From: Hymenobacter mucosus
GTDB lineage: Bacteria; Bacteroidota; Bacteroidia; Cytophagales; Hymenobacteraceae
Direction of reading: 5' to 3'
Assembly (NCBI RefSeq): GCF_900188255.1
Contig: NZ_FZNS01000002.1
Span: 496,001 to 560,000, forward strand
Length of the DNA: 64,000 nucleotides
In this document: one piece after another, positions 44,334-52,058 of the stretch
Position numbering within the stretch: position 1 is the stretch's first letter
How the letters are laid out: each line of letters starts with the position of its first letter
Notes under the pieces: generated by a model
What the model was told of the DNA's origin: nothing
Databases searched by the model: none
What the model saw: the letters and a program-made list of their open reading frames with translations, nothing else
Position numbers and translations under genes: made by a program

Positions 44334-45101
44334 ATGGCTCAGACCACCACTTATAAAGAACTACTCGACGCGGGGTCGCACTTTGGCCACCTTACGCGCA
44401 AGTGGGATCCTAAAATGGCGCCGTACATCTTCATGGAGAAGAACGGCATCCATATCATTGACCTGAACAAAACCCTCGTTTCGCTCGATCAAGCAGCTGC
44501 GGCTATCCGTAACATTGCTAAGAGCGGTCGTAAGGTGATGTTTGTGGCCACCAAGAAGCAAGCGCAAGAAATTGTAACGGAAGAGGCTAAGCGCCTCAAA
44601 ATGCCGTTCGTAACTGACCGTTGGTTGGGTGGTATGCTCACCAACTTCACTACGGTGCGCAAGTCGCTGAAGAAAATGAGCACCATCGATAAGATGGTGA
44701 AAGAAAATACGGCCTACGCTGCTCTCGCAAAGCGCGAAAAGCTGATGATGTCGCGTGAGCGCGAGAAGTTGGAGCGCGTTCTGGGCGGTATTGCCGACCT
44801 GAGCCGTCTGCCTGCTGCTCTGTTCGTGGTAGACGTGAAGCGTGAGCACATTGCCGTGAAAGAAGCTCAGAAGCTGGGTATCCCGGTGTTTGCTATCTGC
44901 GACACGAACTCGAACCCTGAGCTGGTGCAGTTCCCCATTCCCGCTAACGACGACGCATCGAAGTCAATCCAGCTCATCGTGGGCGTGATTGGCAAAGCCA
45001 TCGAGGAAGGCCTATCGGAGCGCAAAGTCGACAAGGAGGATGCCGACAAAAAGCAAGCTGAAGACGAAGGCATTCAGGAAAAACAGAACGCTGACGAATA
45101 G
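44334..45101 (+). CDS. rpsB: 30S ribosomal protein S2
   Basis: 255 aa. It has LLDAGSHFGHLTRKWDPKM, IHIIDLNKT, VGTK-like FVATKKQAQ, RWLGGMLTNF, and the C-terminal DVKREHIAVKEAQKLGIPVFAICDTN block (cited in part). A short Lys/Glu-rich tail (EDADKKQAEDEGIQEKQ) extends it. S2 is needed late in small-subunit assembly. It ends before an intergenic region with a terminator-like hairpin ahead of tsf. Confidence 0.97.
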   Translation: MAQTTTYKELLDAGSHFGHLTRKWDPKMAPYIFMEKNGIHIIDLNKTLVSLDQAAAAIRNIAKSGRKVMFVATKKQAQEIVTEEAKRLKMPFVTDRWLGGMLTNFTTVRKSLKKMSTIDKMVKENTAYAALAKREKLMMSREREKLERVLGGIADLSRLPAALFVVDVKREHIAVKEAQKLGIPVFAICDTNSNPELVQFPIPANDDASKSIQLIVGVIGKAIEEGLSERKVDKEDADKKQAEDEGIQEKQNADE

Positions 45102-45117
45102 TCTGCCTGTTCATTGA

Positions 45118-45177
45118 AAAAAGGGAACATGCGAAGCGTTGGCTCCGATGTTCCCTTTTTCTTTACCTGCCAACGCT
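45118..45177 (+). terminator. Terminator with overlapping alternative stem between rpsB and tsf
   Basis: Hairpin 1 pairs 45118-45130 with 45148-45160 over 13 bases, ending in T5. Its loop contains AGCGTTGGC (45135-45143), which is complementary over nine bases to GCCAACGCT (45169-45177) beyond the stem. The second pairing would give a pseudoknot or compete with the terminator. Confidence 0.65.
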
Positions 45178-45260
45178 AGCTAATGCATCACCTTTGAAGC
45201 CATTAGCTACCGGCAGTTGCACAGAAATTAACCCTCACACCCTCATATACTCTCACAACA

Positions 45261-46100
45261 ATGGCAGCAATTACCGCCGCAGACGTGAACAAGCTCCGCA
45301 CCATGACCGGTGCTGGCATGATGGATTGCAAAAAAGCGCTAACGGAAGCCGATGGTGACTTCGAAGCTGCGCGTGACATTCTGCGCAAGCAGGGCCAGAA
45401 AATTGCTGACAAGCGTTCGGATAACGCAACATCTGAAGGCCTTGTACTGGCTGCTGTAAGCGAGGATGGCACCAACGGTAAACTGATTGCTTTGGCTTGC
45501 GAAACCGAGCCAGTAGCGAAAGTAGCCGACTTCAAGAACCTAGCGCAACTCGTACTGGATGCGGCCGTGAAAACTAACGCAGCTACGAAAGAAGAACTGC
45601 TAGCTGCTCCTCAAGAAGATGGTCGTTCCGTACAGGAGCACATCACTGACCTGATGGGCAAAATTGGCGAGAAGCTAGACGTAGTTTCTTACGAAAATGT
45701 GACTGCTGAGAAGGTAGCTTCTTACATCCACTCCGATAATAAGAAAGGCGTTCTAGTGGCCCTGAAAAACGTAGGTGGTGCCGACGTGACGTCAGTAGGC
45801 CGCGACGTAGCTATGCAAATTGTAGCTATGAAGCCAGTAGCTCTCGATAAGGATGGCGTTGATGCTGCTACCATCGAACGTGAAATTGAGATCGGCAAAG
45901 AACAAGCTCGTGCCGAAGGCAAGCCAGAGGCAATGCTTGAAAAAATTGCACAGGGCAAACTGAATAAGTTTTACAAAGAAAACACCTTGCTAAACCAGGA
46001 GTTTGTAAAAGACAATTCAGTAACAATTGCTCAACTGCTCGACAAGACTCAAAAGGGCTTGACGATTTCTGACTTCAAGCGTGTAGCTATTGTAGGCTAA
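45261..46100 (+). CDS. tsf: Elongation factor Ts
   Basis: 279 aa, guanine-nucleotide exchange factor for EF-Tu. The N-terminal UBA-like start has LRTMTGAGMMDCKKALTEADGDFEAA (cited at its edges), the dimerisation/core domains follow, and the C-terminal block has NQEFVKDNSVTIAQLL. It follows rpsB as usual but is separated by a 159-base spacer with a terminator, so it may be partly uncoupled from rpsB. Its last codons lie inside a 90-base palindrome. Confidence 0.97.
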   Translation: MAAITAADVNKLRTMTGAGMMDCKKALTEADGDFEAARDILRKQGQKIADKRSDNATSEGLVLAAVSEDGTNGKLIALACETEPVAKVADFKNLAQLVLDAAVKTNAATKEELLAAPQEDGRSVQEHITDLMGKIGEKLDVVSYENVTAEKVASYIHSDNKKGVLVALKNVGGADVTSVGRDVAMQIVAMKPVALDKDGVDAATIEREIEIGKEQARAEGKPEAMLEKIAQGKLNKFYKENTLLNQEFVKDNSVTIAQLLDKTQKGLTISDFKRVAIVG

Positions 46101-46183
46101 GCCTTGAGCTAGACAAAAAAGAAGGGCCCCGCCAGCATATGCTGGCGGGGCCCTTCTTTTTTGTCTAGCTCAAGGCTTAGCCT
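46094..46183. terminator. 90-base perfect palindrome overlapping the tsf stop
   Basis: Bases 46094-46138 are the exact reverse complement of 46139-46183: 45-base arms, no mismatch, no loop. The core is GC-rich (AAGGGCCCCGCCAGCAT), flanked by six A on one side and six T on the other, as in an intrinsic terminator readable from either strand. The outer part contains the last codons of tsf and its TAA and repeats them inverted. Confidence 0.85.
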
Positions 46184-46485
46184 GATCTATTCAGGACCCA
46201 TTCCCATATTGAGAAAAGGATTACCATTCAGATTACACAACCAACTACTAACGAGCTTAATTGCTTATTATTAAGCAGAAAAGCCTCGGCGCCTCCTATA
46301 CTATGTACCAACATCATATCCCAAACATAGAATGGACTGGTTATTTTCTAAGAATATTACAGTGGGCTTAGATTTTTTTCATCCTTTATATTCCGGTATT
46401 TACTGATAATAATATGCCTTTCGTCGGTTGATCACCATAATTAGACGAAAACGAGTGAATAGGACTTATTCTTTAATGGCAGGAA
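46184..46485. other. AT-rich intergenic stretch without a gene
   Basis: This is most of the 484-base gap between tsf and the next gene. It is clearly more AT-rich than the rest of the window, with no supported reading frame. A small inverted repeat (GCTTAA and TTAAGC near 46253-46276) is present. It may be a regulatory or transferred segment. Confidence 0.5.
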
Positions 46486-46521
46486 GGCGCTATTTATTTC
46501 AAAATCAGCGCCCCACCTTTG
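46486..46521 (+). promoter_or_regulatory. Inverted repeat next to a promoter-like box
   Basis: GGCGCT (46486-46491) and AGCGCC (46507-46512) form an inverted repeat with a 15-base AT-rich spacer. CACCTTTG (46514-46521), one base from TAnnTTTG, follows at once. The repeat covers the place of the -33 region, which would suit an operator. It is inferred only. Confidence 0.35.
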
Positions 46522-46584
46522 TATCACCGGCATAGTCCAATAATATGCCCACCGTCCTACCCCACACCTTTTGTACAAGATAAT

Positions 46585-47292
46585 ATGAAGCTAAGCGCTA
46601 ACCCATTTCATCCGACTACGGGTGAGCTTCTGCCCGTATATCGGGACGCTTACTTACGTGGCGATTTATCAATTGAAAACACGGAGGCAGTAGATGCTTT
46701 CATGAAAACGAATAGCAACCATGCTGACGCTACGCTGCTTCGTTTTTATGAAATGAAAAAGCAAGGTCACCAAGTTCGCCCAGTTGGATGGGTGCAGCGC
46801 CAGTTCGATATGATTCGGACCGAGCCGCAGCGTTTCCGTCGCCGGGCCGCCTCTTTGGTAGCTGGTAGTGCCCTTATTGGTAGCGCCGTATTCGCTGGCA
46901 CTAACCTTCCTACGGCTACAACGCCTATTGAAAACCTGCCAGCCGTAGCTGATGCAACTACAGCAATGACTGCAGATGCAAATACGTCTGCCTCTTCCGC
47001 ATCTGCTGTGCGCTTTGTAACAATGCGTGGTCGTATTTTGGACGAAAATGGCACGCCTTTGGTAGGCGCTACCGTTCTGGACCGCGTGAACGGTCGTGGC
47101 GTTAGCACCGATAAGGCTGGCAATTACACCATTTTGGTGGCAGCCAATAAGGTAAACAACTTGCAGTACGCTTATGGCGGCTACAAGGAAGAGGAAGTAC
47201 AACTCAATGGCCGTAGCACGTACAACGTGACCCTGCTACCTCGCGAAGGCAAAACCAAAAAGCATCATTGGTGGCAGTTATGGGCTGGGTAG
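46585..47292 (+). CDS. Single-pass membrane protein with a carboxypeptidase-regulatory-like domain, 235 aa
   Basis: An N-terminal soluble region of about 85 residues (GELLPVYRDAYLRGDLS, then a basic stretch QRFRRRAA) precedes one TM helix (about 88-108, SLVAGSALIGSAVFAG). A Thr/Ala/Ser-rich linker leads to a carboxypeptidase-regulatory-like domain (about 145-225: MRGRILDENGTPLVGATVLDR, GVSTDKAGNYTILV; cited in parts). The order cytoplasmic helical domain, TM, periplasmic beta domain resembles anti-sigma or receptor proteins, but no known N-terminal family is recognised. The ATG at 46585 is used because upstream codons overlap the promoter box. It leads a unit with two roadblock-like genes. 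Confidence 0.75.
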   Translation: MKLSANPFHPTTGELLPVYRDAYLRGDLSIENTEAVDAFMKTNSNHADATLLRFYEMKKQGHQVRPVGWVQRQFDMIRTEPQRFRRRAASLVAGSALIGSAVFAGTNLPTATTPIENLPAVADATTAMTADANTSASSASAVRFVTMRGRILDENGTPLVGATVLDRVNGRGVSTDKAGNYTILVAANKVNNLQYAYGGYKEEEVQLNGRSTYNVTLLPREGKTKKHHWWQLWAG

Positions 47293-47313
47293 ATGTCCCG
47301 CTTTTTTTACTAG

Positions 47314-47736
47314 ATGAATATTCCTTTTCTTAACAGACCCAAGATTCGAAAAATCACAGTCAGCACGTCGGATGCGGCAGGAACACAAGCCGGAACCATC
47401 CTAGAGAAGCTCTTAGGTGATATGCCTGAACTTCTACTGACCTGCGTGGTAGAAACACAATCTGGGCGGGTATTAGCTTCTTATACTACAGCGACGACGC
47501 TTAACCCTAACCAGATCAGCTTGCGTTACGCGAAACTGCTTCGCCTGACAACTGATACGCTAGCCGCGCGAAATATGCCCAGCGGCTCACTGACCGACAT
47601 CACGGTGATGCTAGAGGATCAACTGCACACCTTGCGCCCGATGCACAACGGGCAATGGTACTGCTTCATTGCAGTTCGCTTTGCTGACACAAATCTGGGC
47701 ATGGCCTGGGAGATCTTGCGCCGGCATACCTCATAA
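47314..47736 (+). CDS. Roadblock/LC7-like protein A, 140 aa
   Basis: A small cytoplasmic alpha/beta protein. The pattern ILEKLLGDMPELLLTCVVETQSGRVLASYTT, then an amphipathic helix, then ITVMLEDQLHTLRPM and CFIAVRFADTNLGMAWEIL (cited in parts), is like roadblock/LC7 domains, which dimerise and often regulate small GTPases. It is clearly homologous to the next gene and differs by a basic N-terminal extension (RPKIRKITVS). It lies 21 bases after the membrane protein gene. The roadblock assignment is by eye and tentative. Confidence 0.6.
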   Translation: MNIPFLNRPKIRKITVSTSDAAGTQAGTILEKLLGDMPELLLTCVVETQSGRVLASYTTATTLNPNQISLRYAKLLRLTTDTLAARNMPSGSLTDITVMLEDQLHTLRPMHNGQWYCFIAVRFADTNLGMAWEILRRHTS

Positions 47737-47777
47737 AATATACCAACTGTTTTTACAACTTTTCAACTTTTTGACTC

Positions 47778-48140
47778 ATGTCAAGCCCAAAACAAGCCGT
47801 TAAAGAAATCCTTGAGGAGCTCCCCACCCTACTGGCCGTAGCCGTAGTAGAAACTGAAACGGGCATGCCCCTCGCTTCACACTCTAATATTTCCGATTTC
47901 GATATCGACACGGCGGCTGCTTACAACACGGAAGTGGTAAAGCAGAAGCTAAAGGCCATCCAGGCATTGAAGCTGAATCAAACGGTGCAGGACATCCTGC
48001 TGACCCTAACCGATCAGCTGCACCTGATTAAGCTTTCGCCTACTGGTGACAAATTCATTTATCTGGCAGTAAACACCCGCGACACGAACCTCGCAGTTGC
48101 TCGCCAGATCCTGAAAGGCCAGACTTCGGTATTGAACTAA
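47778..48140 (+). CDS. Roadblock/LC7-like protein B, 120 aa
   Basis: A paralogue of the preceding protein without the basic extension: EILEELPTLLAVAVVETETG, LASHSNISDFDID, ILLTLTDQLHLIKL, and IYLAVNTRDTNLAVARQIL. Shared positions with protein A include VVET-x-[ST]G, LAS, the DQLH-[TL] strand and [DT]TNL. It lies 41 bases after protein A and ends the unit at a strong terminator. No MglA-type GTPase gene is nearby. Confidence 0.62.
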   Translation: MSSPKQAVKEILEELPTLLAVAVVETETGMPLASHSNISDFDIDTAAAYNTEVVKQKLKAIQALKLNQTVQDILLTLTDQLHLIKLSPTGDKFIYLAVNTRDTNLAVARQILKGQTSVLN

Positions 48141-48155
48141 GGTTCTCTATAGATC

Positions 48156-48190
48156 AAAAAGCCCCGCTAGTGTCACTAGCGGGGCTTTTT
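48156..48190. terminator. Bidirectional terminator after the roadblock-like genes
   Basis: Seventeen-base perfect arms (48156-48172 and 48174-48190) with a one-base loop; A5 and T5 ends make it work in both directions, including for the convergent DUF3089 gene. Confidence 0.88.
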
Positions 48191-48235
48191 AGTATCCTCT
48201 GGCTGAACTACAGATACGCACCACAGAAAGCATCA

Positions 48236-49300
48236 TTACCCTCGCCCCATTTTCATACGGTAGGTACGCACTCGAGCCTCGGCATTTTGCCGGATGTTGT
48301 AGTAAAATAGACTATAGTCGGCAATATGGAAGGAGTGGCGTAGTTCAGGCCGGCCAGGAAGCAGGAAGCGAGGATACCCCTCGCGCTGGGGCGGATGAAT
48401 CCAGACTAACCCGTTATGTACTTTGGCATCAACTATCCGCTTATCGGCCTTATTGAAGCTATTAGGCACACCACCTAGATTTAAATACGCTGGTGCCGTA
48501 ACCGTATCACGCGTCCACGTCAAGGGATTGACGGCTACGCCGCCGTCAAATGGAGGATACTCGTTGCCCCATTCCACGGCATTCCAGCAGACATAGCACC
48601 CTGTTTGCGTAGAATCCTCACAAGGACGCAACACCTGGTATTCCTCCGGCTTTACTTTATAGCCAACAAGGTAGGCTGCTACTAGCTGCCGACGGAGCTT
48701 AGGGTCTTTGTCAAAAAACTCGCGCAATAAGCGGGTAGCGTGGTAGGTTCCCTGACTATGACCGGCCACAATAATAGGTCGGTCATGATTGTAGTGCTTG
48801 AGATAGTAGTGAAAAGCCTCCTTGACGTCGCTGTACGCCAGGTCTAGCGCGTCCTTCCCATTCACCGATTTTTCGTCAAAGAAAGAAAACAGCGTGGCCT
48901 GCCGGTAACGCGGTGCGTAAATGCGGGCCGTGCTGTTGAATACAGAGGCCTGCTTGCGCATGGAGGTATTGTTGGTGAAGTAGTTTACCTTTTCATCAGC
49001 TAGATTGGCATTCCAGTGCCCACGACCGAAGTACGTGGTTGGGTGCACAAAAAATACATCCACCGGAGCATCGCGCTGCCGGTCACGTAACAACGTGTGG
49101 CGAGGCACTGCGTCGGCTGAGTCAAGCCGATCGGGTAAGGCTGCCCAATTATCCTCCATGCGGTAGTCGGGCGCTTCAGGCTGTGGCCGAACTGCGAAAT
49201 CATGGGTAGGTTTGATAACCGAGAGGCAAGAAGTCAGTCCCACTATTCCTACTGATAGTAGAGGAAGCCGGGAATAACGAGTAGACAAGAAGGGTAGCAT
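48236..49300 (-). CDS. DUF3089 alpha/beta-hydrolase lipoprotein, 354 aa
   Basis: A lipoprotein signal ends GLTSC with Cys25. The DUF3089 region shows VDVFFVHPTTYFG, YAPRYRQATLFSFF, the nucleophile elbow AGHSQG with Ser182, and a CYVCWNAV block, with a likely His in HSFHIADYSLFYYNI. DUF3089 proteins are predicted serine hydrolases or lipases of unknown substrate at the cell envelope. The ATG at 49300 places the lipobox correctly; an in-frame start 63 bases upstream would bury it. Confidence 0.83.
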   Translation of the reverse strand: MLPFLSTRYSRLPLLSVGIVGLTSCLSVIKPTHDFAVRPQPEAPDYRMEDNWAALPDRLDSADAVPRHTLLRDRQRDAPVDVFFVHPTTYFGRGHWNANLADEKVNYFTNNTSMRKQASVFNSTARIYAPRYRQATLFSFFDEKSVNGKDALDLAYSDVKEAFHYYLKHYNHDRPIIVAGHSQGTYHATRLLREFFDKDPKLRRQLVAAYLVGYKVKPEEYQVLRPCEDSTQTGCYVCWNAVEWGNEYPPFDGGVAVNPLTWTRDTVTAPAYLNLGGVPNSFNKADKRIVDAKVHNGLVWIHPPQREGYPRFLLPGRPELRHSFHIADYSLFYYNIRQNAEARVRTYRMKMGRG

Positions 49301-49368
49301 TGGGGCAATAAACACAGCCACCCGCTCCTGGTTGCAGGATACGGGTAGCAGATAAAAGGGCAACTATC

Positions 49369-50535
49369 TTATTCGCTAAATGTGTTTTCGAGTAGCTTCT
49401 CCTGGCGCAGATAGATAATCTTAAAATTTCGGTCGAAGCGAACCCGCACTTGTGCAGTCGTCTGCTGGTGCTTTTGCATGGACTGCCGCAACGCCTTACT
49501 CTTTTCTAGGTACGTAACCACGCGAGAGCCATCATTTACGGGCTCACTCACCTTGAGAGTGCCCGGCTCAATCTGGCTTTCGGCTTCTAAAAACTCAGGA
49601 AAGTGTGATTTCGTGAGCTCGTCATTGATAGCCCCAGGAGTTGTGTTCTGCATGGTGTAAAACCGCTCTACCTTGGGCGCGAAATACGTGGCAGCCGCGA
49701 AGGGCGCGGCTTGCATGTCGGTGTAGTACGCATTCAGTATACTTTGAATCCGTGCTTCCGCAGCTTGCCCAGCAGCGGCATCAGGCACCGCAGGCGTCGG
49801 AGGAGCCGTTTCTTCTGTGGGGGCAGCGCTAGGCTGCGCTACCGAATCACTGGGCGTTACGGGTATTACGGGTGCTACGCGCACCGTTTCAGGGGCAGCA
49901 GCGGGTGGCAGATCAATTTGCTCGGCTTGTGGGCCAGCTTCGGGCTGCACTGCCAGCGTATCAGCAGCGGTAAGAGTAGTACTGGTTAGGCGCTCCGACT
50001 CGCGGCCACCGAACATTAGATAGGCTACCAACCCTAGCAGCGCTACAATACCACCCACAATCAGGATGGCCGCTAAGGGGCTTTTGGCGGGCGCAACGTA
50101 AGGCTCGTCGGCCACATAGTCTTCCTCCTTATAGGTAGTAGGCGAGGTAAAGGTAGCTTCGTCGGATGCTGGCGAAGTTCTTCCTGGGTGACTAGCTTCG
50201 CTTGGGCGTGTAAAACCGGAAGCTGCGTAGGGCGGCGCGGGAGTGCCTGCGCTGGAGGTAGGAGCCACTGGATGGTGCACGAGGGGGGGCAACAGGGGCT
50301 CCTCTACCGGCGGAATGATGGTTGGCTCGGAAGGGTGCGCCGCAGGAGGTCCTGCAGGGGTAGCTACAGAAGCTGACGGCGGAGCAATGGGTGCAATACG
50401 CGGAGTATCAGGCTTAGCAGCGTCGCTATTGAATATGAGCTTCTGTTTGAGGGTATCAAACTCCTGCTGAGTAATGGTACCTGCATCCAGCCATTCCTTT
50501 AGTTGGCGGAGGGTATCGAGAGCGTCTTTATCCAT
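49369..50535 (-). CDS. SHOCT-like and single-TM protein with a C-terminal NTF2-like domain, 388 aa
   Basis: The N-terminus (DTLRQLKEWLDAGTITQQEFDTLKQKLI, cited at its ends) has the SHOCT-like pattern of a short oligomerisation motif. A long Pro/Ala/Thr-rich linker follows, then one TM segment (about residues 153-175), another Pro-rich linker, and a C-terminal domain of about 120 residues (ARIQSILNAYYTDMQA, GTLKVSEPVNDGSRVVTYLEKS) resembling NTF2-like folds. The function is unknown. It lies two bases downstream of the coiled-coil protein gene, so the two are translationally linked. Confidence 0.68.
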   Translation of the reverse strand: MDKDALDTLRQLKEWLDAGTITQQEFDTLKQKLIFNSDAAKPDTPRIAPIAPPSASVATPAGPPAAHPSEPTIIPPVEEPLLPPLVHHPVAPTSSAGTPAPPYAASGFTRPSEASHPGRTSPASDEATFTSPTTYKEEDYVADEPYVAPAKSPLAAILIVGGIVALLGLVAYLMFGGRESERLTSTTLTAADTLAVQPEAGPQAEQIDLPPAAAPETVRVAPVIPVTPSDSVAQPSAAPTEETAPPTPAVPDAAAGQAAEARIQSILNAYYTDMQAAPFAAATYFAPKVERFYTMQNTTPGAINDELTKSHFPEFLEAESQIEPGTLKVSEPVNDGSRVVTYLEKSKALRQSMQKHQQTTAQVRVRFDRNFKIIYLRQEKLLENTFSE

Positions 50536-50537
50536 GG

Positions 50538-51257
50538 TTACTTCCGGTCAAGGTTGGTGAGCCGGTCGCGACGGCGTTGCAATTGGGCTTTACGTAACTC
50601 TAGTAGGCGGGCGTTATCGAGGAGCTTTACGGAATCCTCGCTTGATTTCAGCTTGTTAGCTTCGTTCTGCTGCTTTAGCTGCTCTATCTTCTCCAGGTTG
50701 CTCTTGGTAGTGCTGGCCAATGCTTCCCGTTCTTTCTCCAACTTATCTTTTTCCTTTTCAGAATCGCGCAGCATTTTTTCGGCTTCCTCAATTTGCTCGC
50801 GGTAGGACTTGAGGCGAGCCGCGGCGGCAAAGCTTTGGGTGATGCTACGCAGGGAGCTAAATTCGGAAGGGGTGCCGCCAGACGTAATAAACGTATCGGA
50901 CCCTAACGAAGCCCACACCGATAGCTCCGATACCGAATCGGAAGGGGAAGTGACGGTAGAGTACAGATCGAGCAGCTTGCCCGACACGCTCGACATGGGC
51001 ACTTGCTTAGCCGACAGGATATCCTTCTTGCCTACTCCAAATACTCCATCACCTTTCAGCTTTATACTATAGGTGTCCTTCAGCCAAGACTGCCAAAAGT
51101 CGCGCGTCCATTGGGCAGAGCCTTCTACCTGCACCTTCACGGCCTCGCGCTCCTTTTTTTCAAAGTTGACACTGCTCGTGCGTGCATCGTAGAGTTGGGC
51201 ACGCGCGGCGCCGCCAGCTAGCAAGAGCACGCAGAGGAAGGAAAGAAGCTTTTTCAT
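50538..51257 (-). CDS. Exported coiled-coil protein, 239 aa
   Basis: A signal peptide (KKLLSFLCVLLLAGGAARAQ) is followed by a globular region with VKVQVEGSAQWTRDFWQSWL, then a long charged coiled coil (residues about 150-235, rich in Glu, Lys, Leu and Arg). No family is recognised. It is probably periplasmic. It is the first gene of a two-gene unit with the TM/NTF2-like protein, and a physical partnership between the two is plausible but unproven. Confidence 0.7.
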   Translation of the reverse strand: MKKLLSFLCVLLLAGGAARAQLYDARTSSVNFEKKEREAVKVQVEGSAQWTRDFWQSWLKDTYSIKLKGDGVFGVGKKDILSAKQVPMSSVSGKLLDLYSTVTSPSDSVSELSVWASLGSDTFITSGGTPSEFSSLRSITQSFAAAARLKSYREQIEEAEKMLRDSEKEKDKLEKEREALASTTKSNLEKIEQLKQQNEANKLKSSEDSVKLLDNARLLELRKAQLQRRRDRLTNLDRK

Positions 51258-51319
51258 ACAGTATACATACGCGTGGAAAACAAATGCCGACCGACAAGAA
51301 GTCGTCGTGGCCGCTGCTA

Positions 51320-51565
51320 TCAGATTCCGTGCCGGTCGAAGGAAGCCTGCAAATCTTGCTGCATCTCGCGGAAGCGCCGCACCGCTGCCTGCACAAACTC
51401 ATCGTCTAGCAGAGTATGAATGTCGTCCTCACTCGTCAGGTCTAGCTCACTCACCTTGTACGTTTGCTCCAGGGAGCCTTTTTCCAGCTTGATGAGATAC
51501 TTGCCGTTCCAAGAGAACAGGGTGATTTTGGCCTCGGGGTGCGGAATGATGGCGAGCTGGCGCAT
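51320..51565 (-). CDS. Small hypothetical protein, 81 aa
   Basis: MRQLAIIPHPEAKITLF opens a small soluble protein with a beta-rich first half (LFSWNGKYLIKLEKG) and a helical second half (DDEFVQAAVRRFREMQQDL). The family is not certain. The ATG at 51565 is chosen; the frame runs on upstream, but that stretch overlaps the divergent small gene and has poor codon quality. Confidence 0.65.
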   Translation of the reverse strand: MRQLAIIPHPEAKITLFSWNGKYLIKLEKGSLEQTYKVSELDLTSEDDIHTLLDDEFVQAAVRRFREMQQDLQASFDRHGI

Positions 51566-51712
51566 AGGAAGCGAAATAAGCAAATTGAATGGGCGAAGAT
51601 AGGCAACACCCTGTTCCCAATGGGCCAAGCTCGACATAACACGCCTGGGCTGGCCGCGTATTACCGAACAGAGATTCCTTTCTGTTGTTGCACCCTTCAC
51701 CTTTGCTATACC

Positions 51713-51889
51713 ATGCCACAAGGAGACAAATCGGCCTACACCGACAAGCAGAAGCGGCAAGCCGAACACATTGAAGAAAGCTACGAGAAGCGCGGTCTTT
51801 CGGAAGAAGAAGCCGAAAAGCGTGCTTGGGCCACCGTCAATAAGCAAGACGGCGGTGGAAAGAAAAGCGGCTCGGGCAGAAAGAACTAG
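51713..51889 (+). CDS. Small basic protein often annotated as plasmid stabilisation protein, 58 aa
   Basis: The sequence has the known pattern DKSAYTDKQKRQAEHIEESYEKRG, EKRAWATVNK and GGGKKSGSGR (cited in parts). This family is widespread on chromosomes and is annotated 'plasmid stabilisation protein' by history, without evidence of a toxin role. The ATG at 51713 lies eight bases after CACCTTTG, a promoter-like box. There is no partner toxin or antitoxin gene beside it. Confidence 0.78.
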   Translation: MPQGDKSAYTDKQKRQAEHIEESYEKRGLSEEEAEKRAWATVNKQDGGGKKSGSGRKN

Positions 51890-51940
51890 CTGTACCGAGT
51901 AGCTCCTGGCCTTTTACCAGAGTACAAAAAGATGACTGTG

Positions 51941-51974
51941 AAAAAGCCCCTTGCCCCTTGGCAGGGGGCTTTTT
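51941..51974 (+). terminator. Terminator of the small basic protein gene
   Basis: Arms AAAAAGCCCCTTGC and GCAGGGGGCTTTTT pair with one wobble-type mismatch, with T-run. Confidence 0.78.
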
Positions 51975-52058
51975 GCTTGTGACCTACGCAGAACGGGTGC
52001 AGCCGCCTGTGCGGGGGCTTGCGTACCTTGCGGCTCTTACCACACGGTTGCTTTATTC

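Noticed and set aside
51713..51889. Toxin-antitoxin or plasmid maintenance function suggested by the common family name
   Set aside because: No partner gene and no replication or partition gene is nearby. The name is historical.
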